NCBI GenBank assembly: GCA_006386115.1
Contig: VFIW01000046.1
Location: 248,001 to 312,000 of the forward strand
Direction: 5' to 3'
Origin: Globisporangium splendens
Lineage: Eukaryota; Oomycota; Peronosporomycetes; Pythiales; Pythiaceae
Length of the DNA stretch: 64,000 nucleotides
Position numbers and translations under genes: made by a program. This document shows, in pieces, positions 33,892 to 45,453 of the stretch. Under the pieces are notes generated by a model. The model was not told where the DNA came from, made no database searches, and saw nothing but the letters and a program-made list of their open reading frames with translations. Every line of letters begins with the position of its first letter. Position 1 is the first letter of the stretch.

Positions 33892-34153
33892 CTCGTCTCA
33901 CAGATACGAGCTTTTTGGCTTTGCTGAAGTGGCAAAATGATGGTGCTTGTTGTCTATTTGTGTAATTTACGATATCTATCCTGTCTGTGTGCGACATTGG
34001 TTTGCTGTTCTGTTGGATTGAGGTTGTGTTCGTTATTTATGGTAGCTGTGAGCACTAATTACGTGGTTCAGACAAAGTCTATGTCGGTTAAGTGTTCGAA
34101 GCATGCTGTTGAGGAGGTGTGATGGCGACGAATGGGTCAAAACTGTTTTGAGA

Positions 34154-35542
34154 ATGGATCCGACGGCGTTGGTGCGCGAGTCCACGGCGCGCGTGGTGCA
34201 GCACGCCAAGCACGTGCGCATCGACACAGGGGCAGTCGTGAAGCTCGCTGCCAAGCTGGTACGAACGCACGCGCTATGCTTTGAATATGTGACTTGGAAT
34301 GGCTCGCGCTGTTGCCGATTCGCCACTCAAGCGCAATCTGCTGGCAATGATCGGAATGCGGACTTCTACTAGTAACGCTGCATTTCTTTATGTGTGTGCG
34401 CTGTATTCACTTTAATGCGCGCAATGCTGACCTTAGGGCGATCGATTGGAGGACGACGAGCAGGGCTTCGTGACGTGGGACAGTGGCGATTTCCACTATT
34501 TTGGCGATGTCGCCGCCGACGGGCCGTTGACCTGTCAATACGTGTTTGTCATGGACGCGCTCAACTTTTGCTTCTGGCCAACGGAAAAGTACGACCACTG
34601 TCTCTTGTGGCTGTAGTCTAAAATGCATGTTGGCGTGACGTTGCGACGGATTGATTAATGTTTGCCGCGTTGTGTCAGGATGGAGTATGAGCATCTGGCA
34701 CGTGGCCTGAAGAACGCGCTGCTCAAGGATGCACATGCGCTCGACGCTGCGAACCTCGCGCGCGTAGACAGCGAGACGCTAACGTCGTGGTTTCATCCAT
34801 TCACGCCGCCTCAACTTGAAGAGCGTAAGCGAAAAGTGAGAGAACTGGGCGAGGTGCTGCTGCATTTCTTTGACGGACTGGCGCTGAATTTGATCAAGCA
34901 AGCGAATGGCTCCGCCGTCGAAGCCATTCGCTTGATCTTGGCGTACTTCCCAGGGTTTCGCGATCACGCAGTGTATCGTGGAGAGCAGGTGCATTTCTAC
35001 AAGCGCGCGCAGATCCTGGTCGGGGATGTCTGGGCTGCGTATGGTCGCCGAACGAGCGGTCTCACTTCGTTCCACGATATCGCCAAGCTCACAATGTTCG
35101 GTACGTCGTTTGCTGCACACGGATTACAAGCTGTATCACTGTAGTCAAGCAGCTAATTGCCATGCTTTTCTTTAGCCGACTACCGTGTGCCGCAAGTGCT
35201 TCGACCGGAAGGCGTGATGGTGTACAGCGAGGAGCTGGCAAAGCTTGTCGACAACAAGACGGAAATCACATCCGGCAGTGAGGTATGTCAGACTTTGTGC
35301 GACTACTCGCTGCTTCGTAAGCGTCACTGACTTCTACGCCCCTTCCTTGCCATAAATGCGACCAGATGGAGCTGGAAATCCGCGCGGCGACGATCCAAGC
35401 AGTCGAGCTGATCCATCAGCAGATGGAAGCGCGTGGCCACAAGCTCAAAGTCATCGAGCTCGACTGGTTCTTGTGGCAAATCGGCGAAGACAACAAGGAT
35501 TCGCTTCAACCGCACCACCGAACGCTCAGTATTTACTACTAA
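34154..35542 (+). CDS. QNG1: Queuosine 5'-phosphate N-glycosylase/hydrolase (DUF2419)
   Basis: Releases queuine from queuosine 5'-phosphate so that the base can be reused for tRNA modification. Five exons, 34154-34258, 34437-34588, 34679-35100, 35176-35282 and 35366-35542, give 320 residues, the family's usual size. Landmarks are VFVMDALNFCFWPTEKMEYEHLARGL, FFDGLALNLIKQANGSAVEAI, VHFYKRAQILVGDVW, LTMFADYRVPQVL, EIRAATIQAVELI, and the C-terminal LDWFLW with the aromatic end LSIYY. The Asp and Tyr of ALNFCFW and ADYRVPQ are the expected active-site neighbours. An upstream in-frame ATG at about 34102 is an alternative start. Confidence 0.94.
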
Positions 35543-35764
35543 GCAGGGCTTTGGTGGCATGGTAGACACGATACACAGACGAGTGGCATGGAATGCATGC
35601 ACATAAATATAGAGATGGTTCACACTTGATGAGGATGATCGGAGACCTCAAACTTGTTTACTTTACACGCTCTCTTCTTTTCGGTAGTATCACTGTCGCA
35701 AACACCGAGAACCAATGTACACGCATGTTGGAGCACGCTTTGCAAATCAGTGGTAGATTTTTCG
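35543..35764. other. Short convergent intergenic region
   Basis: Between the convergent QNG1 and ankyrin genes. No feature recognised. Confidence 0.5.
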
Positions 35765-37231
35765 TCATACAGGAGAGAACGAGTTCGAGCGACGCAACGA
35801 CGGTGGCAAGACCACTCGCTCTTGGGCTCCCGTGTAGTTGAAAAGGACCATCCGAAAGATACCCGTCGTACTCCACTCGCACTTGAGTGGGCTCGAATCA
35901 TTGGAGTAGTGGCGTTCAGTACCAGATACAGCCTTTTGGCATCGTCTTCGTCCATTTCGCGAATGCATTTCCAGAGAACACGACCCTCGTACTCGCTCGG
36001 ATATGTAGCCATCGAGAAGAGCGACCACTGCTGTGTGTCTCCACGCCTTCGCGACCCGCTTCGCTTCCACGAGACAGCCCCGTGTTGAATACTCACAGAG
36101 CGCTCGCACTGTCTCCACATTGCCATCCTTTGCCACTTTGAGCAGCATCACGGACGAGCATCCCTCGTCACGATTCTGACCAAGAAATTTGGTCACGGCG
36201 TCGTGATGGTTCATCGCGGCGCTGTCCATCGCGCGCTCGGTGCAGCCCTCTGTGCGGTGTGTGTGCAAGAATGTGACGACATCCAGGTGTCCATTTTGGG
36301 CCGCATCATCCATTGCACGTGTAGTGCACCCTTCCGTGCGGTTGTGGTGGAGGAACTGCACGATTCCTAGATGGCCATGGGCAGCAGCGCCATCCATGGC
36401 GTTCGCCGTGCATCCCTCCCTTCGATGGTCGTGGAGGAATTGGACCACATCCAAATGGCCGTACTTTGCCGCTTGATCCATTTCACGAGGCGTGAAGGGA
36501 TAACTATGGTCGTGAAGCCACTTGGCAACGCCGAGAGCGCTACTTCCCTCTCGCCAGTCGACATTCTGGACGCCGCAATTCAGCATCACGTCTGGACCGC
36601 GATTCCTCCTCAACCACTCCATGACGTCCACATGGCGGTTCAAAATCGCATCGCGCATCAACCAGGCATTCCATACGAGCTGCTTGTCATGGACACTCTG
36701 CTCGTGCAACCACTGCAGGATCTCCAGTCGTCCATATTTCACTGCCGCCGCGACGACGCGATGGAACTGCAGCTTTGGATTCGACTGATACAGCGACTCT
36801 TTTTGTAAGGCATAGAGCGCTTTGAGGACCCGCATGTCGTTTTCTTGGATCGCCATGAACGGCAGCACACCACGCCATTGGCGGAACCATCGAGAGTACG
36901 TCGGTTTGTATCTCGGCTCCATGCGGCGCACAAAGTCGAGCACGAACTTCGGGACTCCAAGCATGAACTCGGTGATGCTATCCAAGAGAACCGCGTTCGT
37001 GAGCACGTGCAGCGCAGCCACTGCTGCTTCTTGTTTGTCCACGCTTGCAACACGACGATGACGTGCGAGTCCTTCATCGCACAGCTGTAGCTCTTGAGGA
37101 CGCACGTGTCCATCGTGGCCGTGCTGCGGCTCTTGCAGCGTCTCCATCATCTCGTTATCGCGAGCTTCCAGTTGAAGTGCGTGCGCGTCTTTGGTTCTTT
37201 TGTCGTTAGGGAGGGAGGAGGAGGGGGTCAT
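35765..37231 (-). CDS. Ankyrin-repeat protein, oomycete type
   Basis: Single exon, 488 residues. The central part holds at least six ankyrin-like units of about 27 residues, clearest in the run AAKYGHLDVVQFLHDHRREG, AAAHGHLGIVQFLHHNRTEG, AAQNGHLDVVTFLHTHRTEG and AAMNHHDAVTKFLGQNRDEG. Such GHLDVVxFLHxHRxEGC repeats are common in oomycete genomes, usually as large multigene families. No signal peptide or membrane segment is present; cytosolic scaffolding is inferred. The C-terminal ~75 residues after LLDGYISERVRG are not repeat-like and may be read-through of an unrecognised final intron. Confidence 0.8.
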   Translation of the reverse strand: MTPSSSLPNDKRTKDAHALQLEARDNEMMETLQEPQHGHDGHVRPQELQLCDEGLARHRRVASVDKQEAAVAALHVLTNAVLLDSITEFMLGVPKFVLDFVRRMEPRYKPTYSRWFRQWRGVLPFMAIQENDMRVLKALYALQKESLYQSNPKLQFHRVVAAAVKYGRLEILQWLHEQSVHDKQLVWNAWLMRDAILNRHVDVMEWLRRNRGPDVMLNCGVQNVDWREGSSALGVAKWLHDHSYPFTPREMDQAAKYGHLDVVQFLHDHRREGCTANAMDGAAAHGHLGIVQFLHHNRTEGCTTRAMDDAAQNGHLDVVTFLHTHRTEGCTERAMDSAAMNHHDAVTKFLGQNRDEGCSSVMLLKVAKDGNVETVRALCEYSTRGCLVEAKRVAKAWRHTAVVALLDGYISERVRGSCSLEMHSRNGRRRCQKAVSGTERHYSNDSSPLKCEWSTTGIFRMVLFNYTGAQERVVLPPSLRRSNSFSPV

Positions 37232-37972
37232 TGAGAATTCAGAGTGATGATCCTGATCTCTTCGTTTTCTCAGGTGTTATCAGATTCCGGTGAAACTGGT
37301 GATGGGGAAGGGGGGCAAAGTGTAGGTAGCAGCATGCATTCCGCGCATTCTTTTGACGCAAGTGGCTACATCTCAGTTGCAGCGTCAGTTACAGCTCCAC
37401 TGCACAACGAGCAACCGAGTCACCAAGGTATTTTCTCTCTTGGTTTCTCAGCAGCAAAGTGGCTCCGCTTCGGTGACTGCAAGAAACAGAAGTGCATTGG
37501 TGAGAGTGGTCGAATGAGTGTGAGCATGCACGCGAGTCCCTAGTCACGAACTCTGCTCGATGACAACAAATTCGCTGTTTGGCGCCACGCGATCGATGCG
37601 ACCTGTGCAGCAGTGTGAGACTGGAATATTGCCCTCAAGCTGAGAAGCGTTGAATGGATTTACTTTATGGCAATCCATGCACCCAATCTTTCAATGGCGC
37701 AACAGCGTACGATTTCAAGATTTGAGAACGGTTTCCATTTGAGCCCGTGCTTGCAACGCCATAATTTAACCAGATCCTGGCTCATTTGTTTTTCGGCCAT
37801 GAAAACTTGACACTAAAATCGACCCCCAGATGTTGGAGAGACCCTGCGATACTCAAGGTGACCAAAAACACGAGCTTCGAACATTCACGCCACGTATTTC
37901 AGACTTTGAGTTCGATGTTTATTTCGTCCACCCACTGGTGCGAAACAGGACAAACTCTAACAAGGACACGAT
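37232..37972. other. Intergenic, nothing recognised
   Basis: About 740 bp upstream of the ankyrin gene and downstream of the M96-like gene. Short frames only, without family resemblance. Confidence 0.5.
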
Positions 37973-39787
37973 TCAGTGTGTGCGTTCGTCAAGCAGCAAG
38001 CTCTCAATGGCTTCATGCGCTTGCTCCAGTTGCTCGCCGAAGTACTCGAGAGCGAGGTTCGTGAGAAAGCCGACCTGGCGTCCCTCATCGGAGGAATTGG
38101 ACACTACCAGTGGACTCATCTGCATGCACGTTCGAATTTGTGTCAAAGCGTCCGAGTCGCTTGACGTGAAGACTGTCCACCCCCGTTCCTCCACTTGGAG
38201 ACCTGGCGTCTCGGAGAACGCACAATGAGAACCGTCCGTATCCGAGATCGACTCCCACACAAATACGACGCGATCGCCTTCGACAAATCGTTTCATGACT
38301 GCGCGGGCAGTCATGTCCACGTGCATCCTCCTTCGCGACATGGTCACAGCGTAATTCACTGCGAGAATGTCGTTCGCGCCTTCAAATCCCTGCACACCAC
38401 AACGACCAAAGTAAGTTTGGACTAACTTTGACAACGGCCAGTCCATAACACCAAGCGCAGTGTTTCGACAAACTTGGCCATACGTACTCGATACACCTCA
38501 TGCTGAAGCTGCATGTAACCAGATGTGATGCAGCGCCAGGCGGCATCGCAAGTAGCCATCACACCAAACGGCATCTCGTTCACATCCGTGAGCTCAACGT
38601 ACACTCTTTCTTCAAGAGCATCCTCGCTATCGTTGTCGTTGAGGCTGCCGAGTCTGAGTGCCGAGCGCTTGAGTCGGGTATCACGATGGCCACATGGGAC
38701 ATCCATGAGTCCATTTCTGTGCAGCACATCGCGATAGCAGGCATAACTTTGGTCGATTTTTGCGAGAAGCGACTCAAAGATCGCAGCGTTTTCCCGATCA
38801 CCAACGATCCCAGTCGTCCGCAGCGCGTTGCAGGATCGCTCAGAGAGGAGGGTGTCATGGGTCTATAAAGTACAACAATAGGTATGTAATTGGTGAAGCA
38901 TGAGAATGATTTTTGCAGAGAATGCAACCAAAAAGCGCCTTGAACACGTACCCATAACCTTGGTCGCTTGCGCAACAATTTCTCCAGGCTTTGCGCCAAT
39001 CGGAGTTGCGCCATGAGCGATTCCTTCAGTTTTACATTCTCCAACTCGGCTTTGTGCTTCAATCGCTGTTGCCGCTCGGCGAGTCGCTTCCACGTTGCAG
39101 CGGGATTGCCGGTCGTACTTACTAATGCGGGTGAGGTCTCAATGGCATTGCTGTCCGTAGTGGCGAGTGTTGTGGACTCTGTTTCAGCACACACAGAAGT
39201 GCAGAATGGCACAAAATGCAGGATTAGAGCGAGGAGATATGGCTTCGTCATTGTACACAATACAAGCACGACATGCATGGAGACTTACTGCTGTTCTGTA
39301 GGTGGATGAGCTCTCTCTGCAATTCGTGTGCGCGCTGGCGAAGGTACTCGATCTCGGTCTTTGCGCGTTGACGCGTCGGGTTCCGATCCCTGGATGGTGG
39401 CTTGGTCCCACGCTGTTGCTCAATTGCGCAGGCACTCCCATGAGTGCCACCATGTGCCAAAGCACTACAGTCGGTACTGGGCGTAGCTTCCACGCTCTGG
39501 TCACAAACCTGGTGCAAGTCACCTGGTACTATTGGTGGTACAGGCGCAGTATCCTCTTCACTTGTACTCTCGGTTGGCAGCAACTCGCGCAGCAATTCGT
39601 CGACCGAGGCGTCCATCGCGCTCTGCTCCAGCAGCTCTAGCGGATCTCTGAACTCGCCATCAGCAGCACCAAGCGCATCAAGCGACAGCACGTCGATGTG
39701 ACCATCGCAGGCTGCGCTCCACAAGCCCCCGCTGTCTCCGCCATCGTCTGTTTCGAAGCAGCGCACAGCGTTCCGATCCATCTCCAT
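37973..39787 (-). CDS. M96-like bZIP/START-domain protein
   Basis: Four exons, 39787-39289, 39178-38952, 38862-38488 and 38425-37973, give 517 residues. An acidic N-terminus precedes a basic/leucine-zipper-like stretch (NPTRQRAKTEIEYLRQRAHELQRELIHL). Then comes the block WKRLAERQQRLKHKAELENVKLKESL with LEKLLRKRP, which is typical of the oomycete M96 mating-specific family. The C-terminal half looks START-like (VYVELTDVNEMPFGVMATCDAAWRCI, and RAVMKRFVEGDRVVFVWESISD). The family was first noted for mating-induced expression in Phytophthora, and many paralogues exist. DNA binding plus lipid-type ligand sensing is inference only. Confidence 0.8.
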
Positions 39788-39994
39788 TTGCTCGATGACA
39801 GCCTCATCACAACATCAGCTGAAGGAGGGGCTACAATTTTTACCAGATAATACCGGTAGCAAACAGCTAAAGAAACCGGTATGTCCACAAGAACATTATC
39901 CGATCCGGCTCGGTCGGCTCATTCTACCAATCTCTACCGGTGCAATACCGGACCAAAAGCTTGCCTCCTCTTTGCATGATTCTGGCTCGTTTCG

Positions 39995-40010
39995 GCTCAT
40001 TTCTCAAGCC
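39995..40010 (+). promoter_or_regulatory. Core promoter-like element of the BED zinc-finger gene
   Basis: GCTCATTTCTCAAGCC matches the first 13 positions of GCTCATTYYNCAWTTT and is 32 nt before the ATG at 40027. A weaker GCTCATTCTACCAATC occurs upstream near 39918. Confidence 0.6.
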
Positions 40011-40026
40011 GCGAGCATCAACCACA

Positions 40027-41136
40027 ATGCGCAAGCCTGCGCTCGACAATCATGACGCCGGCTCGGTCGCGAATGCAGCAACCAATGCGCCGCACGAGCA
40101 CGAGCACAACCAGAGCCACGCGGCTCTGCATCACGCGATCCCACAGCAGAGCGGACCTACCGACGCTTACAGCGACACCATCGCGGGCAGCCTCGATGCC
40201 GAGTCAGCGGCAGCGCACAGCGGCATGCTGGTGGGAGCAGCACAAGCTCCCGTTGGCGCATCGCCTGGTGCCGCAGCAGCCACAGGAAATCTGCAGCTCG
40301 ATCAGCGCGAGGAGCGCGTGAAAAAGAGCGTCGCGTACCGCCACACGGACTTCTATCGACTCCTGGTCGACAACTTTGGGAAGGAGTACGAGCGACGCAT
40401 GTGCCACTACTGCAACGCCGTGTTCTCGTTCAAAGGCGGTACCACGAGCGCGGCGTTGCGCCATCTGAAGACAGCGCACCCCGAGCGTATTATGCACGCT
40501 GCTGCTGGGGTGACGGAGCCGCATCTGCAGCAGCAGCAAGTGCCGCAAGCGTATGGGGAGGAAGACGCACAGATGGCAGCAGATGCGCAGCACGATGTAG
40601 TCGAGAGTGCGGAGGTACCTGCGAGTCAGCAAGTAGTGCATGATGGAAGCAACGAGTACGACGCCGCCAATGATCAATACGCAACGGCGACGGCCTCAGT
40701 TCCGGAGAATGGAGAGATCGGCGAAGATGGTGACGGTGGCGGCGAAGAAAGTGCCATAAAGGAAGACACTGATGGCACCTCCGTACTTGGACAAAAGCAA
40801 GCGCGTGGAGGCGGCAAAGGTCGATACGGCGGTGCGAAGCGCAAGCGCGATGTCTCAGACGCAGGGAAACCAAGCGGCGATACGAAACCAGCAGTATCAG
40901 TGTCGGCATCGTCTTCATCATTGTCGTCGGCGCCTCCTCCACTCACCGCCAGTCAGCTCGCGATTACGCACTTCCTGCAGCATCACAAGGAACTACTCTC
41001 AGTGGCGAATCGCCTCCGCTTCGTCAAGCACGTAACGCACAACCCGAGCGAAGCCGAGATGTACAATGTGTTGGACGACGCCACACGGATCGAGTACATC
41101 AAGGAGTTCAGCGACGACACCGCTACTACCATTTAG
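40027..41136 (+). CDS. BED-type zinc-finger protein
   Basis: Single exon, 369 residues from the ATG at 40027, which is chosen because a core promoter-like element ends 17 nt upstream. Residues ~95-155 form a BED finger: YRHTDFYRLLVDNFGKEYERR, then CHYCNAVFSFKGGTTSAALRHLKTAHPERI with the C-x2-C and H-x4-H ligands. The remainder is Ala/Gln/Glu-rich and disordered, with a basic patch (KGRYGGAKRKR) that may serve for nuclear entry. A helical C-terminus (LAITHFLQHHKELLSVANRLRFVKHV) could mediate interaction. BED fingers are often of transposase origin, but no hAT catalytic domain is present here. Confidence 0.85.
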   Translation: MRKPALDNHDAGSVANAATNAPHEHEHNQSHAALHHAIPQQSGPTDAYSDTIAGSLDAESAAAHSGMLVGAAQAPVGASPGAAAATGNLQLDQREERVKKSVAYRHTDFYRLLVDNFGKEYERRMCHYCNAVFSFKGGTTSAALRHLKTAHPERIMHAAAGVTEPHLQQQQVPQAYGEEDAQMAADAQHDVVESAEVPASQQVVHDGSNEYDAANDQYATATASVPENGEIGEDGDGGGEESAIKEDTDGTSVLGQKQARGGGKGRYGGAKRKRDVSDAGKPSGDTKPAVSVSASSSSLSSAPPPLTASQLAITHFLQHHKELLSVANRLRFVKHVTHNPSEAEMYNVLDDATRIEYIKEFSDDTATTI

Positions 41137-41423
41137 GTAGGAAAGACACAAGATTGTCAAAGAACGAGAAGCACCAGGTGTGAAAAGAATGTGGGGTCAA
41201 GTCTATCCCCAACGTCAATGTACGCAACTAGAATGGTTTCAGCATTGATATGTGTTTGCACGATACGTTGTTCTCTTCTTGTTGCCTTAATGCTCTTTGC
41301 GAAACGAATATTGTCCTAATAACTTACAAATAAATGATGACAGCGACTCAAGAGTACAGCTGAGGTGAGTGTCTGTGTGTGCCATTCGAAGAGGTAACGA
41401 GAGCTGGAGATGCCCACGTTTGC

Positions 41424-43632
41424 TTAAAATTGCGCATACAGGTCCAAGTGGAACGTGTGCTGCTTCTTTGGCGCGGCTTCGGCGAGTGGACTCAGTCTCG
41501 AGCTCCTGTCATGTGAATACTCGACGGTGGGGTCCTTAAACGGCGAAGGGCTTTGGTTCAACACTTGCTGGTTGCCGTACCGAGGCTCGTTACTGTTGGA
41601 ACGCACTTGAGTGGATCGATTGGCTGTGTACGCGGCATTTTCACGCTGCTGTTGTTGCTGATGGTGATGCTGAGTGTGGATGATGGTCGCGCGCAGGTTC
41701 TGTCGTTGCCGCTCGCCATTTTCGTCCGTGTCCATTTTCTCTCGACGCCCCAAGTACGTATGGTATAGTCGCTCGACTTTAGCGTGGTGAGCGTCCACGT
41801 ACAGGAGGTTGCTACTTCGTGTTGACGGCGACGATGGCGGCGACGACAGCCTCTCAACGGCATTCTGTGAGTAGAGCTCGGGGCACGACGATCTCGCCGT
41901 GATCACCGGAGAAGTCGCTGCGTCTGGTTCACACAGTCGCCCGGTTTCAATGTCGACGGGTTCGCCGAGTTGGGTCTCGCGCAACGGCTTGACGTCCACC
42001 AGGATCACGGGTAATCCGATTTGCGTACTCCGCAAATTCTCCGCGACCACTGCGACATCGTCCGTCAAATCCACTTCGATCCCTGTCAAGGCTTCAGGCT
42101 CCGACATGACAAGAAGAGATGACGCTGGTGCTCGTTCTGAAATCACAGAGCGCTGCCGCTGGTCAACATTGCTGCTGCTACCACTCTCGATCTTAGTGGG
42201 CATCGTGGACGCACGCTCTCTCGGTCGTCGAACTCTTTTTACTGCGCTGTTGCGGAACAGCGCGTCGTAATTGAATTTCACAGGGATCGTGTTCAGCGCC
42301 TTTAGCTTAGCCGGAGACACCGGTGAAGACCCCGATGCTGTGCTGGCCTGACTCCCGTGGCTACCTTGGCTCCCGCTGCCCTGACTTCCCATCTCTCGCT
42401 TCCCTGTCGACCGCGACGACGACCGCTCTCGATTTGCGCGTTCCTGATTCTTCTTGACCGTCTCGAGGGACACGGGTTTCGTGTTGGGCAGATTCGCGCA
42501 CAGCAGGCACTTGGCACAAAACACCTCGCGCTCTGGTTGCTTTGTGTCGATATTGAGCTGGAAGATGGATTTCTCCTTGCGGCACAACCGGCAAATTGAT
42601 TTCTTGCAGATCCCGCAATTCCGGAGCTGGTCGAACACGGTACGGCGCGTCCCGCATCGAAGGCACGATTTGCTGTGGCACAGGAATAACAGAGATAAGA
42701 TAGAAAACCATGTGAGCTCCTGAAATCCTCCCACGCAAGACAATGGAAGCGTATCACCCCACGTACCTCATGAGAACCGGTAGGTGTCTGTTTTTCTCGA
42801 TTAGTCTGGACAATCGCTTCGCATTGTACGCCGAGAGCGCCTTGGCGACCGTCAAGATCCGATCCGACACGGCCGCGTCTTCAGCACGCTGCGAGATGCC
42901 CGACCCTTTCGCCGAATATTCGCCGAGCGCAAAGCACTCGACCAGGTCTTCGCAAACCTCGCGGTACAAGAAACACACCGACAACTTCATGCGGCGCAGA
43001 CCAGGGGGAAACTTGAACTCGGGAGCATACGGCCGATCGAAGGACTGGATGATGTGGTACGTGATCTCCTGACCCTCGTTGTCCAGCGTCACGCCGCTGC
43101 GCTCGTATGCCAGCAGGTCGCGCTCGCCGTCTTTTGTTCGCCACGCGCACCACTTGACACCAGCGAACCGGAACGGCGTGCGTCGACTCGCGCACTCGGC
43201 GGCATACAGCACCGTGGCATCGATCACGGGGCAAATGTTGTTCTCGTGGTTGTTGCGACCGTGTTTCTTCTCTGCTGTCGTCGCGGACGATGGTGCCGCG
43301 TAGAAAATGCACTGCTGGACATGGTAATCGAGGCTCGTGTCGCTGTACAATCCGCTCGTGACGTGCGCAAGCGAGCTGTTGATGTGTCCGGTCGCCAGGA
43401 TGCGCAGCGTGCCGCCCCCGTTGCTCCCCATGGTCGGCAACTTGGGCGTTCTCGATCCGGTAGTAGCGAACACGCTGCGATATGTCGTGAGCTGGTCGCG
43501 CTGGCCGAGCGCGCGCCACTGCTCGGCGTCCAGCGTGCCGTTGAACCCCGCGAGGGCCTCGAGCGCGTCGCTCAGGATCAGGTCGCACGTCGCGTCCAGC
43601 TTGAGCCGCTCGTCTCGCTCGAGCACGTGCAT
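41424..43632 (-). CDS. START-FYVE domain protein
   Basis: Exons 43632-42767 and 42672-41424 give 704 residues. The N-terminal ~250 residues form a START-like lipid-binding domain (GHINSSLAHVTSGLYSDTS, YAAECASRRTPFRFAGVKWCAW, RMKLSVCFLYREVCEDLVECF). The intron falls at the start of a FYVE-type zinc finger. Its cysteine pairs are SCLRCGTRR, NCGICKKSICRLCRKEK and EVFCAKCLLC, although the RRHHCR signature of classical FYVE domains is not kept. The C-terminal half is Ser/Gln/His-rich and disordered. START-FYVE pairs form a large family in oomycetes and are predicted to act at endosomal membranes. Confidence 0.88.
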
Positions 43633-44821
43633 CTTGGTGAGTTTGGACTGTTCTCTCTCTATTCTTCTTCCTAATCAGCTGCTGAGACTTTGTTGCTTCG
43701 AGGAGACCGTTAGTCACGCGCGACACGTCAGGTGGATGAATGGCTCCGAGATGGCGCGTCTGCCTGTCTAGTTCGCGTTCACTTCCTGTCAGTGGTTGAA
43801 TCGGAAATGCACCAAGCAGAGCGCGCGGCTGTCGAAGAGCGATCTGCGCTTTCTTGCGAGTGTGTGTGTGTGTGTGCTTGGTTCTGCGTGCGGTGATGCT
43901 GCATTTTATCATCGGCTTGCATGGCTTGATTGGGGGCTCTGATTTGAAAAAAACAAAAAATGAGGTGGTGGATGGACGTTAAGTACGCGCACTTTGTCTA
44001 TCCAACGACGCAGAGCAATGGGTTCAAAACACTCTCTAGATCGGGTTTGGCACTGCCTGAGAGCTAAACCTTGATGATTTTGGATAAGATTTATTGACTC
44101 GAGAACCTCTTTGTTGCGGGTATTGACAGAAGTGGTCAGTTCAACACGCGTGTTCTCGAAGCGGCCGTTGAGCGCTGCAACTGAGGGGCAAAGGACCGAT
44201 TTTTTTGTGCGTGTTCCGGCTCCCAGAGAAGCAAAAAAGTAGGTGGATTATTAAAGGCGCAGGGCGACTATTAAGAGGCTGAGTGAGCTCCGATGGCTGA
44301 CTGTCGTTGGATTTGCGTCAAAGTGCGAGCAGAGTGAAATGCAGCTTTAAGTTCGCACTGGAGACTTGGAGTGTTGCGTCATCATAGTGAAACCAAGTCT
44401 GCCAATGCGAACTTCAGATCCTTGGGAACTGGATTATCAGGGAGCAGAAGGGCCACTCACATCGTACGTAACAATATATCGGTAGTTTTTAGTCTCATAT
44501 CCGCGAGTGTGGTTTCTCTTCATCTTCTTCTTTCTTCGTTTGACAAGCAGAACAAATCATGAACCAGATACACTCAGGGGAGGGAAACCAACGTGCCACA
44601 CTTCAAGAATGTTTATGCGGATGGGAATGTGAGACCATGACGGATGAATGGAGATCGCGTATACTGCAGGGACCTCCAGATCACAGAACCACACACAAAA
44701 TGCAGATAAAGGACACTACTGAACTACAACATAAGGGTGGACATTCGTGCTTGAGCAATCGCTGGATTGTGGTGACGAATGAGCTTTTCAGCTCACTCTT
44801 GGAATGTACGATATCGGAAAG
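43633..44821. other. Intergenic, low-coding flank of the Fanzor relic
   Basis: About 1.2 kb without a recognisable gene, containing a short GT microsatellite at about 43861-43875. Sequence left of 44822 does not resemble the corresponding flank of the second relic copy. Confidence 0.5.
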
Positions 44822-45300
44822 CGATTCAACCAAAAGATCCTACGCAACATCGCAGCGCAATTCATCTCGACGCCGAACCCGCAGGTCTGCGTCGCTTTGG
44901 GAGACCGGAGCGACCTAAAACACATTCAGGGACATGCGCATGGTCCAGTGAAGGTTCTGTCTGAGGAGCTGGCTAAGCGGGCGACAGTCGTGCTCGTCGA
45001 TGAGTACTGTACAAGTGATGCTCGAGTTGCTTGCAGATTCTCGAGAAGAGAAAATGTCAGACGACGAAAGAAGACGGCACCGTGGCATACAAGCCGTCGT
45101 GTGCTGTCCTTCGTTGCCCCAATCCACAGTGCAGAACGATGTGGGATCGAGACGTCAATGCTGCAATTAGCATCTATCAGCTTTGTAGGTGCATGATATT
45201 CGGGTGACCTAGACCAGCAGAATTGAGCTAAACGTGGATCGCGGAGTTTCGAAACGCGTCCAGATGGTAGATAGTCCGATATGAGTGTGCACCACTCACT
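44822..45300 (+). mobile_element. Fanzor/TnpB-like relic, copy 1 (C-terminal part)
   Basis: The first frame encodes QKILRNIAAQF, VCVALGDRSDLKHIQGHAHG and ELAKRATVVLVDEYCTS. After a frameshift around 45017-45018 the frame continues with CSSC (45019-45030), CPNPQC (45115-45132) and WDRDVNAAISIYQL, ending in TGA at 45205-45207. These are the TnpB/Fanzor RuvC-II region, the zinc-ribbon cysteine pairs and the RuvC-III RDVNAA motif, in family order. The family's proteins are RNA-guided nucleases of IS605/IS607-like and eukaryotic transposons. This copy lacks everything upstream, including RuvC-I, and cannot be active. It matches 50537-51015 at an offset of 5715 with about four differences. The last ~93 bp are non-coding yet equally conserved. 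Confidence 0.72.
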
Positions 45301-45453
45301 TCGTCAAACCGTGTGCCCAAAATGATGGGCATGGTGTACTAATACATTACATGCAATGAAAAACTGCTTTTACAAAAAGCAAGTACATTACTCGCTCTGG
45401 TTTCTGCTTTTTACAAATAAAAAAGCACTTTGTTATTCGCTCGAAGAGGGAAC

